The notes under the pieces were generated by a model. It was not told where the DNA came from and ran no database searches. It saw only the letters and a list, made by a program, of their open reading frames with translations. A program made the translations under genes and the position numbers. Shown here piece by piece: positions 50,985 through 61,023 of a stretch of 64,000 bases of DNA (position 1 is the stretch's first letter; each line of letters opens with the position of its first letter). The stretch comes from Chromobacterium paludis (GTDB lineage Bacteria > Pseudomonadota > Gammaproteobacteria > Burkholderiales > Chromobacteriaceae), in contig NZ_CP043473.1 in the NCBI RefSeq assembly GCF_008275125.1, forward strand, positions 868,001 through 932,000. Direction: 5' to 3'.

Positions 50985-51074
50985 GGTGAACCTTCGATTG
51001 CAAAGGCGGGAAAGTCAGAATGGCAGCTTTGCCTGACCCGCGCAATATAGGCGGGAGGATGTTGGCTACCTCTG

Positions 51075-51860
51075 CTAGGCATCCGGCAGCGGAATGAATG
51101 CGCGCCAGGGTTGCTCCGGGTGGGTCAGCTCCGCCAGGCGGACGCCGTAGACCCGCTCGAGGCGCTCCCGCTGCATGATTTGCTCGGCGTCGCCATATCC
51201 TGCCGCCTGTCCATCGTTCAGCAGCAAGACCTTATCCGCGTGGCGCAAGGCCAGGTTCAGGTCATGCACCACCGCCAGCGCGCCGATGCCGGGTTGGCGG
51301 CACAAGGCCCGGGTCTGCGCCATCAGGGCGTCGGCGAGGGCGAAGTCCAGCGCGGCGGTCGGTTCGTCCAGCAGCAGATAGCGCTCGGCCTGCTCTGACA
51401 GCAGCAGCTGGCTCAGCGCTCTGGCCAGATGCAGTCTTTGCCGCTCTCCGCCTGACAATTCCGCCAGGCGCCGTCCGCGCAAGTCGTGCGCGTCTGCCAG
51501 TTCCAGCGCTTGGTCGATCGCGGCGCGTGTTCGATCCGGGGGCGTGGCGGCATGCAAATATGCGCCCGCGGCGACCAGCTGTTCCCCGGTCCAGTCGGCC
51601 GGCGCGCAGGGGTGCTGTTCCATGACCGCTCGCCTTGCCGCCAGCTGGCGGCTATTCAGCGTGGACAGCGCTTGGCCATCCAGCAGCACCTCGCCTTGAT
51701 CAGGCCGCCACAGCCCGGAAAGCAGCTTCAGCAGCGAACTCTTGCCGGCGCCGTTGGGACCCAGCACCACCAGCAGTTCGCCGGTGTGCACGGTCAGGCT
51801 GATATTGTCCAGAATCCGGCTCGCTTGTCGGCTCAGGCTGGCCTGGCGGATTTCAAGCAT
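51075..51860 (-). CDS. hmuV: haem/siderophore ABC transporter ATPase, HmuV-like
   Basis: 261 aa. Walker A LGPNGAGKSSLL, signature LSGGERQRLHLARAL, Walker B YLLLDEPTAALD, H-loop LAVVHDLNLAL. Closest in style to HmuV (haem) of the FecE/BtuD class. It powers the permease encoded just upstream (8-bp overlap). A periplasmic binding protein and outer-membrane receptor are not in the window. The name rests on family resemblance; siderophore or cobalamin cannot be excluded. Confidence 0.85.
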   Translation of the reverse strand: MLEIRQASLSRQASRILDNISLTVHTGELLVVLGPNGAGKSSLLKLLSGLWRPDQGEVLLDGQALSTLNSRQLAARRAVMEQHPCAPADWTGEQLVAAGAYLHAATPPDRTRAAIDQALELADAHDLRGRRLAELSGGERQRLHLARALSQLLLSEQAERYLLLDEPTAALDFALADALMAQTRALCRQPGIGALAVVHDLNLALRHADKVLLLNDGQAAGYGDAEQIMQRERLERVYGVRLAELTHPEQPWRAFIPLPDA

Positions 51861-52818
51861 GTCGGTCTTCCTGTCGACGCAGCAGCCACAGGAAGAACGG
51901 CGCGCCCAGCAGGCTGGTGATCACGCCGACCGGCAGCTCGGCCGGGGCCAGCAAGCTGCGCGCCAGCCAGTCGGAGCTGAGACTGAGCCAGGCGCCGAGC
52001 AAGGGCGCAGTCAGCAATAGGCGCCGGGAGTCGCTGCCGACCAATTGCCGCGCCAGATGGGGCGCCATCAGGCCGACGAAGCCTATCATGCCGCAATTGG
52101 CCACCACCAGCCCGGCCGCCAGCGCAGCCAGCAGAATGACGATCCACTCTTGGCGGCGTACGTGAAATCCCAGGTAGTAGGCGGTGCTGGTGCCCAGCTG
52201 CAGGGCATTGAGAAAACGCCAGTTGCGGTGCAAGCCCAGCCAGATCAAGGGCGTGGCCACCAGCAGGATCAGCGTTTGCGGCCACTCCACGCTGGCGAAG
52301 CTGCCCATGAGCCAGAAGGTGACGACGCGCAGCGAGCCGTCGGGGAGGGTGGTAAGCAACAGGGTCAGCAGGCTGCCCAGCAGGGTACTCACGGCTAGGC
52401 CACTAAGGATCAGCCGGTTGCCGTCGCGGTCGCTGCCCAGCAGCCGGACCAGGAGCAGGGCGGCGAGGCCGCCGGCGAAGCCCGCCAGCGCCACGCCGTA
52501 CAGGCCGGCGCCCAGACTCAGCGCCAACGCCGCGGCCAGCGCGCCGCCGCTGTTGATGCCGATCAGCCCGGGTTCGGCCAGCGGGTTGCGAAAGCGGGCC
52601 TGCACCGCTGCACCGGCGCTGGCCAGCAAGGCGCCGGCGCAGGCTGCCGCCAGCAACCTTGGCAAGGTCAGCTCGAGCAATAGCTGCCATTCCAGCTGGG
52701 GCTGCGGGTCAAGCCGAAGCAGGCTGTCCAGCCTCAGGTGGCTGTGATGGAACAGGGAAGCGATGGCGGTGGCGCTCAGCAGGCACAGCAGAAGGGAGAT
52801 CAGGGGGGCGAGGCGCAT
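51853..52818 (-). CDS. hmuU: FecCD-family ABC permease, HmuU-like
   Basis: 321 aa from ATG at 52818. About nine membrane segments; FecCD landmarks LTLPRLLAAACAGALLASAGAAVQARFRNPLAEPGLIGINSGGALAA and CGMIGFVGLMAPHLARQLVGSDSRRLLLTAPLLGAWLS. Imports haem or an iron chelate with the ATPase gene that overlaps it. It lies 37 bp behind dapB on the same strand, so it is probably partly driven from there. The absence of HmuT/HmuR here is noted. Confidence 0.85.
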   Translation of the reverse strand: MRLAPLISLLLCLLSATAIASLFHHSHLRLDSLLRLDPQPQLEWQLLLELTLPRLLAAACAGALLASAGAAVQARFRNPLAEPGLIGINSGGALAAALALSLGAGLYGVALAGFAGGLAALLLVRLLGSDRDGNRLILSGLAVSTLLGSLLTLLLTTLPDGSLRVVTFWLMGSFASVEWPQTLILLVATPLIWLGLHRNWRFLNALQLGTSTAYYLGFHVRRQEWIVILLAALAAGLVVANCGMIGFVGLMAPHLARQLVGSDSRRLLLTAPLLGAWLSLSSDWLARSLLAPAELPVGVITSLLGAPFFLWLLRRQEDRHA

Positions 52819-52855
52819 GGCGAGGGGAAGGGAGGGGCGAGGCCCCTCCGTGGGG

Positions 52856-54055
<1,200 letters not shown>

Positions 54056-54094
54056 TTATGAGGCTGTAATTAGGCAAAGCCGTCAAAAGGCTTT

Positions 54095-54131
54095 ATCATG
54101 ATTCGAAAACCGACTCACTTTATATCATGAT
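54095..54131. promoter_or_regulatory. bamE-fur divergent promoter region with repeated ATCATGAT
   Basis: The octamer palindrome ATCATGAT occurs at 54095-54102 and 54124-54131, the latter overlapping the fur start codon. No canonical Fur box is seen. TTATAT at 54120-54125 directly precedes the start codon. Confidence 0.3.
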
Positions 54132-54561
54132 GAGCAAAGCCAGTCACCTCAAAGATATCGGCCTGAAAGCCACCGGGCCGCGCCTGAAAATCCTGGACCT
54201 GTTCGAGCAGGCGGACTCGGGCCATATGTCGGCCGAAGATGTGTACCGCAAATTGCTGGCGGAAAACATCGACATCGGACTCGCCACCATTTACCGCGTG
54301 CTGACCCAGTTCGAACAGGCCGGCATCCTGGTGCGCCACCATTTCGAGACCGGCAAGGCGGTGTACGAGCTGAACCAGGGCGGGCATCACGACCACATGG
54401 TCTGCGTCAACTGCGGCAAGGTGGTGGAGTTCTTCGATCCGGAGATCGAGGCGCTGCAGGATCGCATCGCGCAGCAGCATGGTTTCCGCATCGTCGAGCA
54501 CGCCTTGTACATGTACGGCGAGTGTCCGGACTGCCTGGGCAAGGGCGGTCACCGCGGATGA
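54127..54561 (+). CDS. fur: ferric uptake regulator Fur
   Basis: 144 aa. DNA-binding domain ([66 protein letters not shown]) and metal-binding dimer domain with [18 protein letters not shown] and CPDCLG (CxxC pairs). Global iron-responsive repressor. The start is either of two adjacent ATGs (54127 or 54130); no Shine-Dalgarno is visible before them, which is unusual. Head of fur-aat-bpt: aat begins inside the fur stop. Confidence 0.96.
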   Translation: MMSKASHLKDIGLKATGPRLKILDLFEQADSGHMSAEDVYRKLLAENIDIGLATIYRVLTQFEQAGILVRHHFETGKAVYELNQGGHHDHMVCVNCGKVVEFFDPEIEALQDRIAQQHGFRIVEHALYMYGECPDCLGKGGHRG

Positions 54562-55259
54562 TTCCCTGGCTCGGACCCGAGCCTGTCTTCCCGCCGGTGA
54601 CGCAGGCCCTCAGCCATCCCAACGGCCTGTTGGCCGCCGGCGGCGATCTATCCCCAAAGCGCATGCTCTGCGCCTACTCCGAGGGGATTTTCCCGTGGTT
54701 TTCCTCGGGCGAGCCTATTTTGTGGTGGTCGCCCGCCCCCCGCATGGTGCTGTATCCGTCTGAGCTGAAGATCAGCCGTTCCCTGGCCAAGACCTTGCGC
54801 AATCTGGACTACGAGATTCGCGTGGACAGCGCGTTCGAGACCGTCATGCGCCGCTGCGCGGAGCCGCGGCCGGGGCAGGATGGCACCTGGATCGTGCCGG
54901 ACATGGTGGCCGCCTACTGCCGTTTGTATCAGCTGGGGTATGCCCACAGCTTTGAAACCTGGATGGATGGCCAGCTGGTCGGCGGCCTCTATGGCGTGTG
55001 CTTGGGAAGAATGTTTTATGGCGAATCCATGTTCTCGCGGCGCAAGGATGCCTCCAAGCTGGCCTTTGTACACATGGTTCAGCATCTGGAGCGGCAGGGT
55101 GTGAGCATGATTGATTGCCAGATGCATACTGCCCACCTGCAGAGTCTGGGCGCCCGGCTGGTGCCGCGAGATGTTTTTATTGCTACGCTGAAGGAGAGGA
55201 TCGGGCAAGATCAGCCCGCTCGGATGTGGGAATACCATTACCGCCATGAGTCATCGTGA
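54558..55259 (+). CDS. aat: leucyl/phenylalanyl-tRNA-protein transferase
   Basis: 233 aa from ATG at 54558 (ATGA overlap with fur). Hallmark region [42 protein letters not shown], then [40 protein letters not shown]. It adds Leu or Phe to proteins with N-terminal Arg/Lys, sending them to ClpS-ClpAP. Overlaps the second N-degron enzyme gene by 14 bp. Confidence 0.97.
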   Translation: MIPWLGPEPVFPPVTQALSHPNGLLAAGGDLSPKRMLCAYSEGIFPWFSSGEPILWWSPAPRMVLYPSELKISRSLAKTLRNLDYEIRVDSAFETVMRRCAEPRPGQDGTWIVPDMVAAYCRLYQLGYAHSFETWMDGQLVGGLYGVCLGRMFYGESMFSRRKDASKLAFVHMVQHLERQGVSMIDCQMHTAHLQSLGARLVPRDVFIATLKERIGQDQPARMWEYHYRHESS

Positions 55260-56001
55260 AGCCGGCCAGGTTGCGGCCATCCATTTCTACGCCACGGCGC
55301 CCTATCCCTGCAGCTATCTGCCGGAGAGGATGGCGCGCTCCCAGGTGGCGATTCCCGCCGAGGCGATAGACGCCGGCGTCTATGGTCAGCTGGTGCGGCT
55401 CGGTTTCCGCCGCAGCGGCCTGTATACCTATCGTCCGTATTGCGACACCTGCCAGGCCTGCATCCCCGTGCGCCTGCCGGTGGCGGACTTTCAGCCCAAT
55501 CGCACTCAGCGGCGGATATGGAAGCGCGCCAGCGCCCTGCAGGCGCGCTGGCTGCCCTTGCAATTCGATGCCGAGCACTACGCGCTGTACCGCTTGTACC
55601 AGCAGACCCGTCATGCGGGGGGCGGCATGTCGGAGGACGATGCGCAGCAGTATAGCGAGTTCATTCTCAAGAGCGGCGTGGATAGCCAGCTGGTGGAGTT
55701 TCGGCTGGATGGCGAGCTGAAAATGGTCAGCCTGGTGGATAGGCTGGCCGATGGTCTGTCCGCGGTTTACACCTTTTATGATCCCGATGACAGCCAGATG
55801 AGCCTGGGTGTGTACAACGTGCTGTGGCAGGTGGAGCAGGCAAGGCAGCTTGGTCTGGGTTATGTCTACCTGGGCTATTGGATAGCCGAGTGCCGCAAGA
55901 TGGCGTACAAGTCGGGCTATCGGCCGCTGCAGATGCTGCGCGCAGGGCGCTGGCAGTGGCTGCCGGAGCACATGCCCCGGCAAGCGGGCGGGACAAAGTG
56001 A
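55246..56001 (+). CDS. bpt: aspartate/glutamate leucyltransferase Bpt
   Basis: 251 aa. ATE-like fold: [38 protein letters not shown] (CxxC), [77 protein letters not shown]. Attaches Leu to N-terminal Asp/Glu for N-degron turnover. Encoded after aat in the same transcript, followed by a terminator. Confidence 0.96.
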   Translation: MSHREAGQVAAIHFYATAPYPCSYLPERMARSQVAIPAEAIDAGVYGQLVRLGFRRSGLYTYRPYCDTCQACIPVRLPVADFQPNRTQRRIWKRASALQARWLPLQFDAEHYALYRLYQQTRHAGGGMSEDDAQQYSEFILKSGVDSQLVEFRLDGELKMVSLVDRLADGLSAVYTFYDPDDSQMSLGVYNVLWQVEQARQLGLGYVYLGYWIAECRKMAYKSGYRPLQMLRAGRWQWLPEHMPRQAGGTK

Positions 56002-56026
56002 AACAGGCCCTGGCGGGCCTGTTTTT
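56001..56026 (+). terminator. intrinsic terminator of fur-aat-bpt
   Basis: AAACAGGCCC-tggc-GGGCCTGTTTTT directly at the bpt stop; 10-bp stem and T-run. Confidence 0.88.
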
Positions 56027-56046
56027 CTTGGGGCCGGGCCTGGGAA

Positions 56047-56508
56047 TCAGTAAGGCACCACGCGGTCGTTGCCGCCGCCGCTCAATACTTTCACGCGCTG
56101 ATTCGCCACGAAGGGAATATCGGCCTCCTGCACGATGGAAATGGTGCGGCCGGTATCCAGCTTGACGGTGATTTCCAGCGCGTTCTTGGTCATGGCGCGT
56201 TGCGCGGCCTGGGCGCCGAAGCCGCCGGCCAGCGCGCCGACGATGGCGCCCGCCGTCTGGCCCTTGCCGCCGCCGATGTTGCTGCCCGCCAGGCCGCCCA
56301 GCGCGGCGCCGCCCAGTGTCAGCAGCTCATTGTTGTCGCCTTCCATCTTGACGTTCTGCACCGAGACCACGGTGCCGAACTGCACGGTCTGCGCCTGGCG
56401 CATCTGGCTCTTGGAGTAAACGGCGGCGGAGTCCGAGGTGGCGCAGCCGCTGAGGATGCCTGCGCTCAGCAGGCCGACCACGCATGCGCGGGAAAGGTTG
56501 GAAATCAT
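56047..56508 (-). CDS. glycine-zipper outer membrane lipoprotein (SlyB/PcpY-like)
   Basis: 153 aa from ATG at 56508, with GGAG 6 nt upstream. Lipobox ILSGCAT (signal peptide), then QFGTVVSVQNVKMEG and the glycine zipper LGGAALGGLAGSNIGGGKGQTAGAIVGALAGGFGAQAA, ending in a small beta domain ITVKLDTGRTISIVQEADIPFVANQRVKVLSGG. SlyB-like proteins stabilise the outer membrane around OMPs under stress. Monocistronic, 20 bp from pyrD's stop. Confidence 0.87.
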   Translation of the reverse strand: MISNLSRACVVGLLSAGILSGCATSDSAAVYSKSQMRQAQTVQFGTVVSVQNVKMEGDNNELLTLGGAALGGLAGSNIGGGKGQTAGAIVGALAGGFGAQAAQRAMTKNALEITVKLDTGRTISIVQEADIPFVANQRVKVLSGGGNDRVVPY

Positions 56509-56528
56509 CTCCTGCTCCATTCTTGAGT

Positions 56529-57563
56529 TCAATTGCGAGCTTGTAGGTATTGTGCCGTAGCGCGGCTGCATTCGCTCACCAGCTCCGGCCCGCGATAGAT
56601 CAGGCCGCTGTAGAGCTGCACCAGCTGAGCGCCGGCTTCCAGCTTTTCGACGGCGTCGCTGCCTGACAGGATGCCGCCCACTCCTATGATAGGCAGCGCG
56701 CCGTCAAGTTCCCGCGCCAGCTTGCGGATGACGGCGGTGGAGCGGCCGCGCACAGGCGCGCCGGACAGGCCGCCAGCCTCGTTTTCATGCGGGTGGCCGG
56801 CGATTTCAGCGCGGGACAGCGTGGTATTGGTGGCGATCACGCCGTCTATGCCGTTTGCGGTCAGCAGGCGGGCGATTTCGGCGATCTGCTCCTCGTCCAG
56901 GTCCGGCGCGATCTTCACCGCCAGGGGCACGTAGCGGCCGTGCTTGTCCGCCAGCATTTGCTGGCGCTGTTTCAGCGCCGCCAACAGCTTGCCCAGCTCA
57001 TCGCCTTGTTGCAGTTGGCGCAGGTTCTTGGTGTTGGGCGAGGAAATGTTGACGGTGACATAGCTGGCCGCGGTGTAAACCTGCTCCAGGCAGGCCAGGT
57101 AATCGTCCACGGCGTTTTCTATCGGCGTGATCGCGTTCTTGCCGATATTGATGCCGAGCACGCCCTTGAATTTGCAGCGCCGCACATTGTCCAGCAGAGC
57201 CGCCACGCCGCGGTTGTTGAAGCCCATGCGGTTGATGATGGCCTCATGCTCGGGCAGGCGGAACAGCCGTGGCTTGGGGTTGCCGTCTTGCGGGCGCGGC
57301 GTGATGGTGCCGATTTCGATGAAGCCGAAGCCGAGCGCGGCCAGCGCGTCGATGTGCTCGCCGTTCTTGTCCAGGCCGGCGGCCAGGCCCACCGGGTTGG
57401 GGAAGGTGATGCCCATGGCTTGCACCGGCTGGCGCGTGGCTGCGCCGGCGGCCAGCTGGGTCAGGTGCAGCCTGTGCGCGCTGTCCAGCATCTTCAGCGT
57501 GTGTTCATGGGCGGTTTCCGCGTCGAACTTGAACAGCAGCGGGCGCAGCAGCGGGTACAGCAT
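56529..57563 (-). CDS. pyrD: dihydroorotate dehydrogenase (quinone), class 2
   Basis: 344 aa. [26 protein letters not shown] (membrane-associating helices), [55 protein letters not shown], the class 2 Ser base in [28 protein letters not shown] and [24 protein letters not shown] enzyme that oxidises dihydroorotate and passes electrons to quinone. Translation may be controlled by competing hairpins in the leader (57570-57608). Confidence 0.97.
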   Translation of the reverse strand: MLYPLLRPLLFKFDAETAHEHTLKMLDSAHRLHLTQLAAGAATRQPVQAMGITFPNPVGLAAGLDKNGEHIDALAALGFGFIEIGTITPRPQDGNPKPRLFRLPEHEAIINRMGFNNRGVAALLDNVRRCKFKGVLGINIGKNAITPIENAVDDYLACLEQVYTAASYVTVNISSPNTKNLRQLQQGDELGKLLAALKQRQQMLADKHGRYVPLAVKIAPDLDEEQIAEIARLLTANGIDGVIATNTTLSRAEIAGHPHENEAGGLSGAPVRGRSTAVIRKLARELDGALPIIGVGGILSGSDAVEKLEAGAQLVQLYSGLIYRGPELVSECSRATAQYLQARN

Positions 57564-57569
57564 GGCATT

Positions 57570-57608
57570 CTCCGGGCAGACAAATGCCCGGCATTATAAC
57601 CGGGCATT
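57570..57608 (-). promoter_or_regulatory. pyrD leader with competing hairpins and embedded -10 box
   Basis: On the minus strand: segment A AATGCCCGG (57608-57600), TATAAT (57598-57593), segment B CCGGGCATT (57591-57583), segment C GCCCGG (57577-57572) overlapping the ribosome site GGAG (57573-57570). B can pair fully with A (9 bp) or with C (6 bp), and B:C hides the ribosome site. This echoes the hairpin control of enterobacterial pyrC/pyrD leaders. Confidence 0.6.
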
Positions 57609-57635
57609 GCGATCAGGCCAGAATCAATCGCCTGA

Positions 57636-58226
57636 TTAGAGAATCTGGCAGGCCTCGTCGAAGCTGAAGCGCGGCGAGCGCGGGAACAGCTTGTCGGCTT
57701 CGCCGTAGCCCAGATTGATCAGGAAGTTGGACTTGAAGCGGCCGTCAGGGAAGAAGGCGGCGTCCAGCGCGGCGTTGTCGAAGCCGGACATCGGGCCGCA
57801 ATCCAGGCCCAGCGAGCGCGCGGCCAGGATCAGGTAAGCGCCCTGCAGCGTGCCGTTGCGGAAGGCCGTGGTGTCGATCAGCGCTTGATTGCCCTCGAAC
57901 CAGCTTTTGGCGTCGGCATGAGGGAATAGCTTGGGCAGGTGTTCGTGGAAGCGGGTGTCGTGGGCAACGATCACGCAGATCGGCGCGGACATGGTTTTTT
58001 CCACATTGCCTTCCGCCAGGCAGGGCTTCAGCTTGGCCTTGGCCTCGGTGCTCTTGACGAAGACGAAGCGGGCCGGCGAGCAGTTGGCGCTGGTCGGCGC
58101 CTGTTTCAGCAGCTCGTGCAATTGATGCAGCAGCTCGTCGCCCACCGGGCGCGGCTGCCAGTGGCTGTGGGTGCGGGCGTTCAGGAACAGCTGTTCCAGC
58201 GTGGCGTGGGAGAGGGGCGTGCTCAT
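57636..58226 (-). CDS. RutE-like NADPH nitroreductase / malonic semialdehyde reductase family
   Basis: 196 aa. Aligns by eye over its whole length with Rut[139 protein letters not shown] protein of the nitroreductase fold. No other rut gene is present, so a general reductase role is more likely than uracil breakdown. ATG overlaps the motD-like stop (ATGA). Confidence 0.88.
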   Translation of the reverse strand: MSTPLSHATLEQLFLNARTHSHWQPRPVGDELLHQLHELLKQAPTSANCSPARFVFVKSTEAKAKLKPCLAEGNVEKTMSAPICVIVAHDTRFHEHLPKLFPHADAKSWFEGNQALIDTTAFRNGTLQGAYLILAARSLGLDCGPMSGFDNAALDAAFFPDGRFKSNFLINLGYGEADKLFPRSPRFSFDEACQIL

Positions 58227-59032
58227 GGTTTGACCTCGGTGGCTTGGGTGGTGGGAGCGGAGGCATCCGCGGCCGGCTCGCCGGCGGTGTCGGATATCAC
58301 GGAGATGGTGACGCGGCGATTGCGGGCGCGTCCTTCCGCGGAGGCGTTGTCGGCTACCGGCAGGTTGGAGCCGTGGCCGACGGCCACCAAGCGCTGCGGG
58401 TCGATGCCGTTTTCCTGGAACAGCCGCACGATGCCGCCGGCGCGCGCGGCGGACAGTTCCCAGTTGGACGGGAAGACGGGCGTGCGGATGGGCACGTTGT
58501 CGGTGAAGCCTTCCACGCGGATGGAATTGTCCACGCCGGCCAGCAGCCTGGCCATGCTGGACATCAGCGGCAGCGATTGCTGGTTGGGTACGGCCTGGCC
58601 GACGGCGAACAGCGCGCTGTCGCGGATGTCTATGGTGATGCCCTGGCTATTGTGCGTGATGGTGACTTCGCCGCTCATGACCAGCGGTCCCAGCGCCTTG
58701 GCCAGGTCTTGCGTCAGTTGCCCCAGCTTGGCGGTTTCCTGGGCTGGATGGCCGGATTTGACCGCCTTGCCTATGGGCTTGGTCTGCGGAATTTCGATCA
58801 TGGTATTGGCGCCGCCTGTGGGCGGCGTGGTTTGCACCGTGACCATGGTCCCGCTGCGGAAGGCGTCCATGATGGCCGAGGACATCACCCGGTACTTGCC
58901 TTCGTTCAGCGAAGAAATGGCGTACATCACCACGAAGAAGGCGAACAGCAGCGTGATGAAGTCGGCATAGGAAACCAGCCAGCGTTCGTGGTTCTCATGC
59001 TCTTCTTCATGCCGCTTGCGTCGGGATGCCAT
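58223..59032 (-). CDS. motD: flagellar motor protein MotD/MotB-like
   Basis: 269 aa. Short basic N-terminus, one membrane helix with the proton-channel Asp in [22 protein letters not shown], and a C-terminal OmpA/peptidoglycan-binding domain ([73 protein letters not shown]). A stator B-subunit that normally pairs with MotA/MotC; no A-subunit gene is adjacent. It follows sppA by 17 bp and overlaps the RutE-like gene, so it sits in a housekeeping operon. Confidence 0.88.
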   Translation of the reverse strand: MASRRKRHEEEHENHERWLVSYADFITLLFAFFVVMYAISSLNEGKYRVMSSAIMDAFRSGTMVTVQTTPPTGGANTMIEIPQTKPIGKAVKSGHPAQETAKLGQLTQDLAKALGPLVMSGEVTITHNSQGITIDIRDSALFAVGQAVPNQQSLPLMSSMARLLAGVDNSIRVEGFTDNVPIRTPVFPSNWELSAARAGGIVRLFQENGIDPQRLVAVGHGSNLPVADNASAEGRARNRRVTISVISDTAGEPAADASAPTTQATEVKP

Positions 59033-59049
59033 GGGCGCCTCCGCTCGAG

Positions 59050-59988
59050 TCAGAATAGTTGCGGATCGAACAGCGATTTCACGCCGCCGGCGAACTCCAC
59101 GCCTATGCGGCGCGCCACGCGGCTGGAGAAATCATCCTGCTGGGTGAAGTCCACCGTTTTTTCCGCCTTGACCACGTCGCGGGCCACGGACGGCACGGTG
59201 CCGTAGCCGTCCGCCAGTCCCAGCGGAATGGCTTTTTCGCCCAGCCACACCAGGCCGCTGAACAACTGCGGATCGTTCTTCAGGCGGCTGCCGCGGCCGG
59301 CCTGCACCGCCTGGATGAATTGGACATGGATGTCGTCGAGCAGCTGTTGGCGGATGGCGTCGTGCTTGGGGTTGACGGGCGAGAACGGATCGCCCATCGC
59401 CTTGTTTTCGCCCGAGGTCTTCAGGCGGCGGTCTATGCCCAGTTTTTCCATGGCCCCGGTGAAGCCGAAACCGTCGGACAGCACGCCGATGGAGCCGACG
59501 ATGCTGGCCTTGTCGACGAAGATCTTGTCCGCGGCGGAGGCGATGTAATAGCAGCCGGAGGCGCAGACCTCGCTCACTACCACATAGACCGGAATATTGG
59601 CATGCAGTTTTTTCAGGCGGCGAATTTCATCGTAGATCATGCCGGACAGCACCGGGCTGCCGCCGGGGCTGTTGGCGTCTATGATCACGCCGCGCGTGCC
59701 GCGGTCATCGAAGGCGGCGTCCAGCGCCTTGATCATCTTGCCGCCGGTGTCGTTATCGCTGCTGATGGCGCCGTCCAGCGTGATCACGGCGGTGTGGCCG
59801 CTGCCGGTCAGGCTGGCGGCGGCCTTTTCTTCCTTGCGCAGAAAGAGGCTGACGGCGATGAGGATGACGATGCCCAGCCACACCAGGCGGAAGAAGATCT
59901 TCCACTGCCGGCTGCGGCGCTGCTCCACCAGGGAGGCGGTAGCCAGTTTTTCCAATACTTCTCTTTCCCAGTTCGGGGTATCGCTCAT
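59050..59988 (-). CDS. sppA: signal peptide peptidase SppA-type serine protease (S49)
   Basis: 312 aa from ATG at 59988, the short 36K form. Membrane helix at about 32-52 (FFRLVWLGIVILIAVSLFL). Catalytic Ser in VVSEVCASGCYYIASAADKIF and Lys in LKTSGENKAMGDPFSPV; ITLDGAI and DANSPGGSPVLSGMIYDEIRRLK are family blocks. Degrades cleaved signal peptides in the inner membrane. Part of a minus-strand run from rluC. Confidence 0.92.
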   Translation of the reverse strand: MSDTPNWEREVLEKLATASLVEQRRSRQWKIFFRLVWLGIVILIAVSLFLRKEEKAAASLTGSGHTAVITLDGAISSDNDTGGKMIKALDAAFDDRGTRGVIIDANSPGGSPVLSGMIYDEIRRLKKLHANIPVYVVVSEVCASGCYYIASAADKIFVDKASIVGSIGVLSDGFGFTGAMEKLGIDRRLKTSGENKAMGDPFSPVNPKHDAIRQQLLDDIHVQFIQAVQAGRGSRLKNDPQLFSGLVWLGEKAIPLGLADGYGTVPSVARDVVKAEKTVDFTQQDDFSSRVARRIGVEFAGGVKSLFDPQLF

Positions 59989-60031
59989 GGTCGGTTTCGC
60001 TCCTGGAATCATCCCGGCAGTCTAGCAAAAA

Positions 60032-60391
60032 TCATGCGGGCATGACATTGAGCCAGACTTGGCCGTTTTCTTCAATCACGTCCAGCGCCGTGAGCGACTG
60101 ACCCTTGCAGGGGCCCCAGCTGCAATAGCCGGTGGCTGGGTGGTAGCGCGCGCCGTGCATGCTGCAGATCAGGTAGTGGCCGGAGAGGTCGAAGACGCGG
60201 CCGTCCTGCAGGTCAAGCTCGATGGGAATGTGGCGGCAGCGGTTCACGTAGCCGTGCACCTTGCCGTGGTAGCGGATCACGAAGGCGGGCAGCGGGTCGC
60301 CGTCCGCTTGTTCGATGTCGAAGCGGTGGGCCGGGCCGCTGTCCTGCAGCAGCTCGGCGGCGCAGATCAGCCTAGCCGGGGCAGCAGCCAT
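60032..60391 (-). CDS. Rieske 2Fe-2S ferredoxin-like protein
   Basis: 119 aa from ATG at 60391; the longer frame upstream is a shadow of the HAD gene. Rieske ligands C-R-H in YVNRCRHIPIELD and C-S-M-H in LICSMHGARYHPATGYCSWGPCKG. Small soluble Rieske proteins transfer electrons or insert clusters; partner unknown. It overlaps the HAD gene by 25 bp, so translation is likely coupled. Confidence 0.9.
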   Translation of the reverse strand: MAAAPARLICAAELLQDSGPAHRFDIEQADGDPLPAFVIRYHGKVHGYVNRCRHIPIELDLQDGRVFDLSGHYLICSMHGARYHPATGYCSWGPCKGQSLTALDVIEENGQVWLNVMPA

Positions 60392-61023
60392 GCGGCCAGC
60401 TCCGGCAGCGAGTGGACGATGGCGCGCGGCTGGCAGTGCTGCAGTTGCTCCAGGGCATGGGCGCCGTGGCCGATGCCGACGCCGTGGCAGCCGGCATTGC
60501 CGGCCATCAGCAGGTCGTGGCTGGTGTCGCCCACCATCACCGTGCGGCGGCATTCCACGCCGAAGAAATCCGTCAGTTGCAGCAGCATGTCGGGGTGCGG
60601 CTTGGAGTGGCACTCGTCCACGGTGCGGGTGGCGTCGAACAGTCCGGCGATGCCGGCGGCGGACAGGGAGCGGTCCAGGCCGGCGCGGCTGCTGCCGGTG
60701 GCGATGGCGACGAAGACGCCATGCGCGCGGATGGCTTCCAGGGTGTCGCGGGCGGCATCGAACAACGTGACCTGGTCCAGGCCGGCCTGGTAGTGGCGGC
60801 GGAAGGCGTCTACCAGCTCGCCTAAGCGGTGCGCTTGATCGTCCGGGCAAAATTGCCGCATCGCGTCGGCCAGGCGCAGGCCGATGACGTGGCTGGCGGC
60901 GTCGCGCGCCGGAACAGGCAAGCTCAGTTCCCGGCAGGCTTGCTGGATGGCATGGACGATATGGGCCGTGGAGTCCATCAAGGTGCCGTCCCAGTCGAAC
61001 ACTACCAGATCGTATTCACGCAT
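60367..61023 (-). CDS. HAD-superfamily phosphatase, Gph-like
   Basis: 218 aa. Motif I LVVFDWDGTLMDSTAH, motif II VAIATGSSRAGL, motif III Lys in VDECHSKPHPDML, motif IV VMVGDTSHDLLMAGNAG. Similar to phosphoglycolate phosphatase and to the HAD gene next to rluC in other betaproteobacteria. Substrate unproven. The ATG overlaps the rluC stop. Confidence 0.92.
   Translation of the reverse strand: MREYDLVVFDWDGTLMDSTAHIVHAIQQACRELSLPVPARDAASHVIGLRLADAMRQFCPDDQAHRLGELVDAFRRHYQAGLDQVTLFDAARDTLEAIRAHGVFVAIATGSSRAGLDRSLSAAGIAGLFDATRTVDECHSKPHPDMLLQLTDFFGVECRRTVMVGDTSHDLLMAGNAGCHGVGIGHGAHALEQLQHCQPRAIVHSLPELAAWLLPRLG

Noticed and set aside
54060..54126. Fur box in the bamE-fur gap.
   Set aside because: Only short ATCATGAT palindromes; no 19-bp GATAAT-type repeat.
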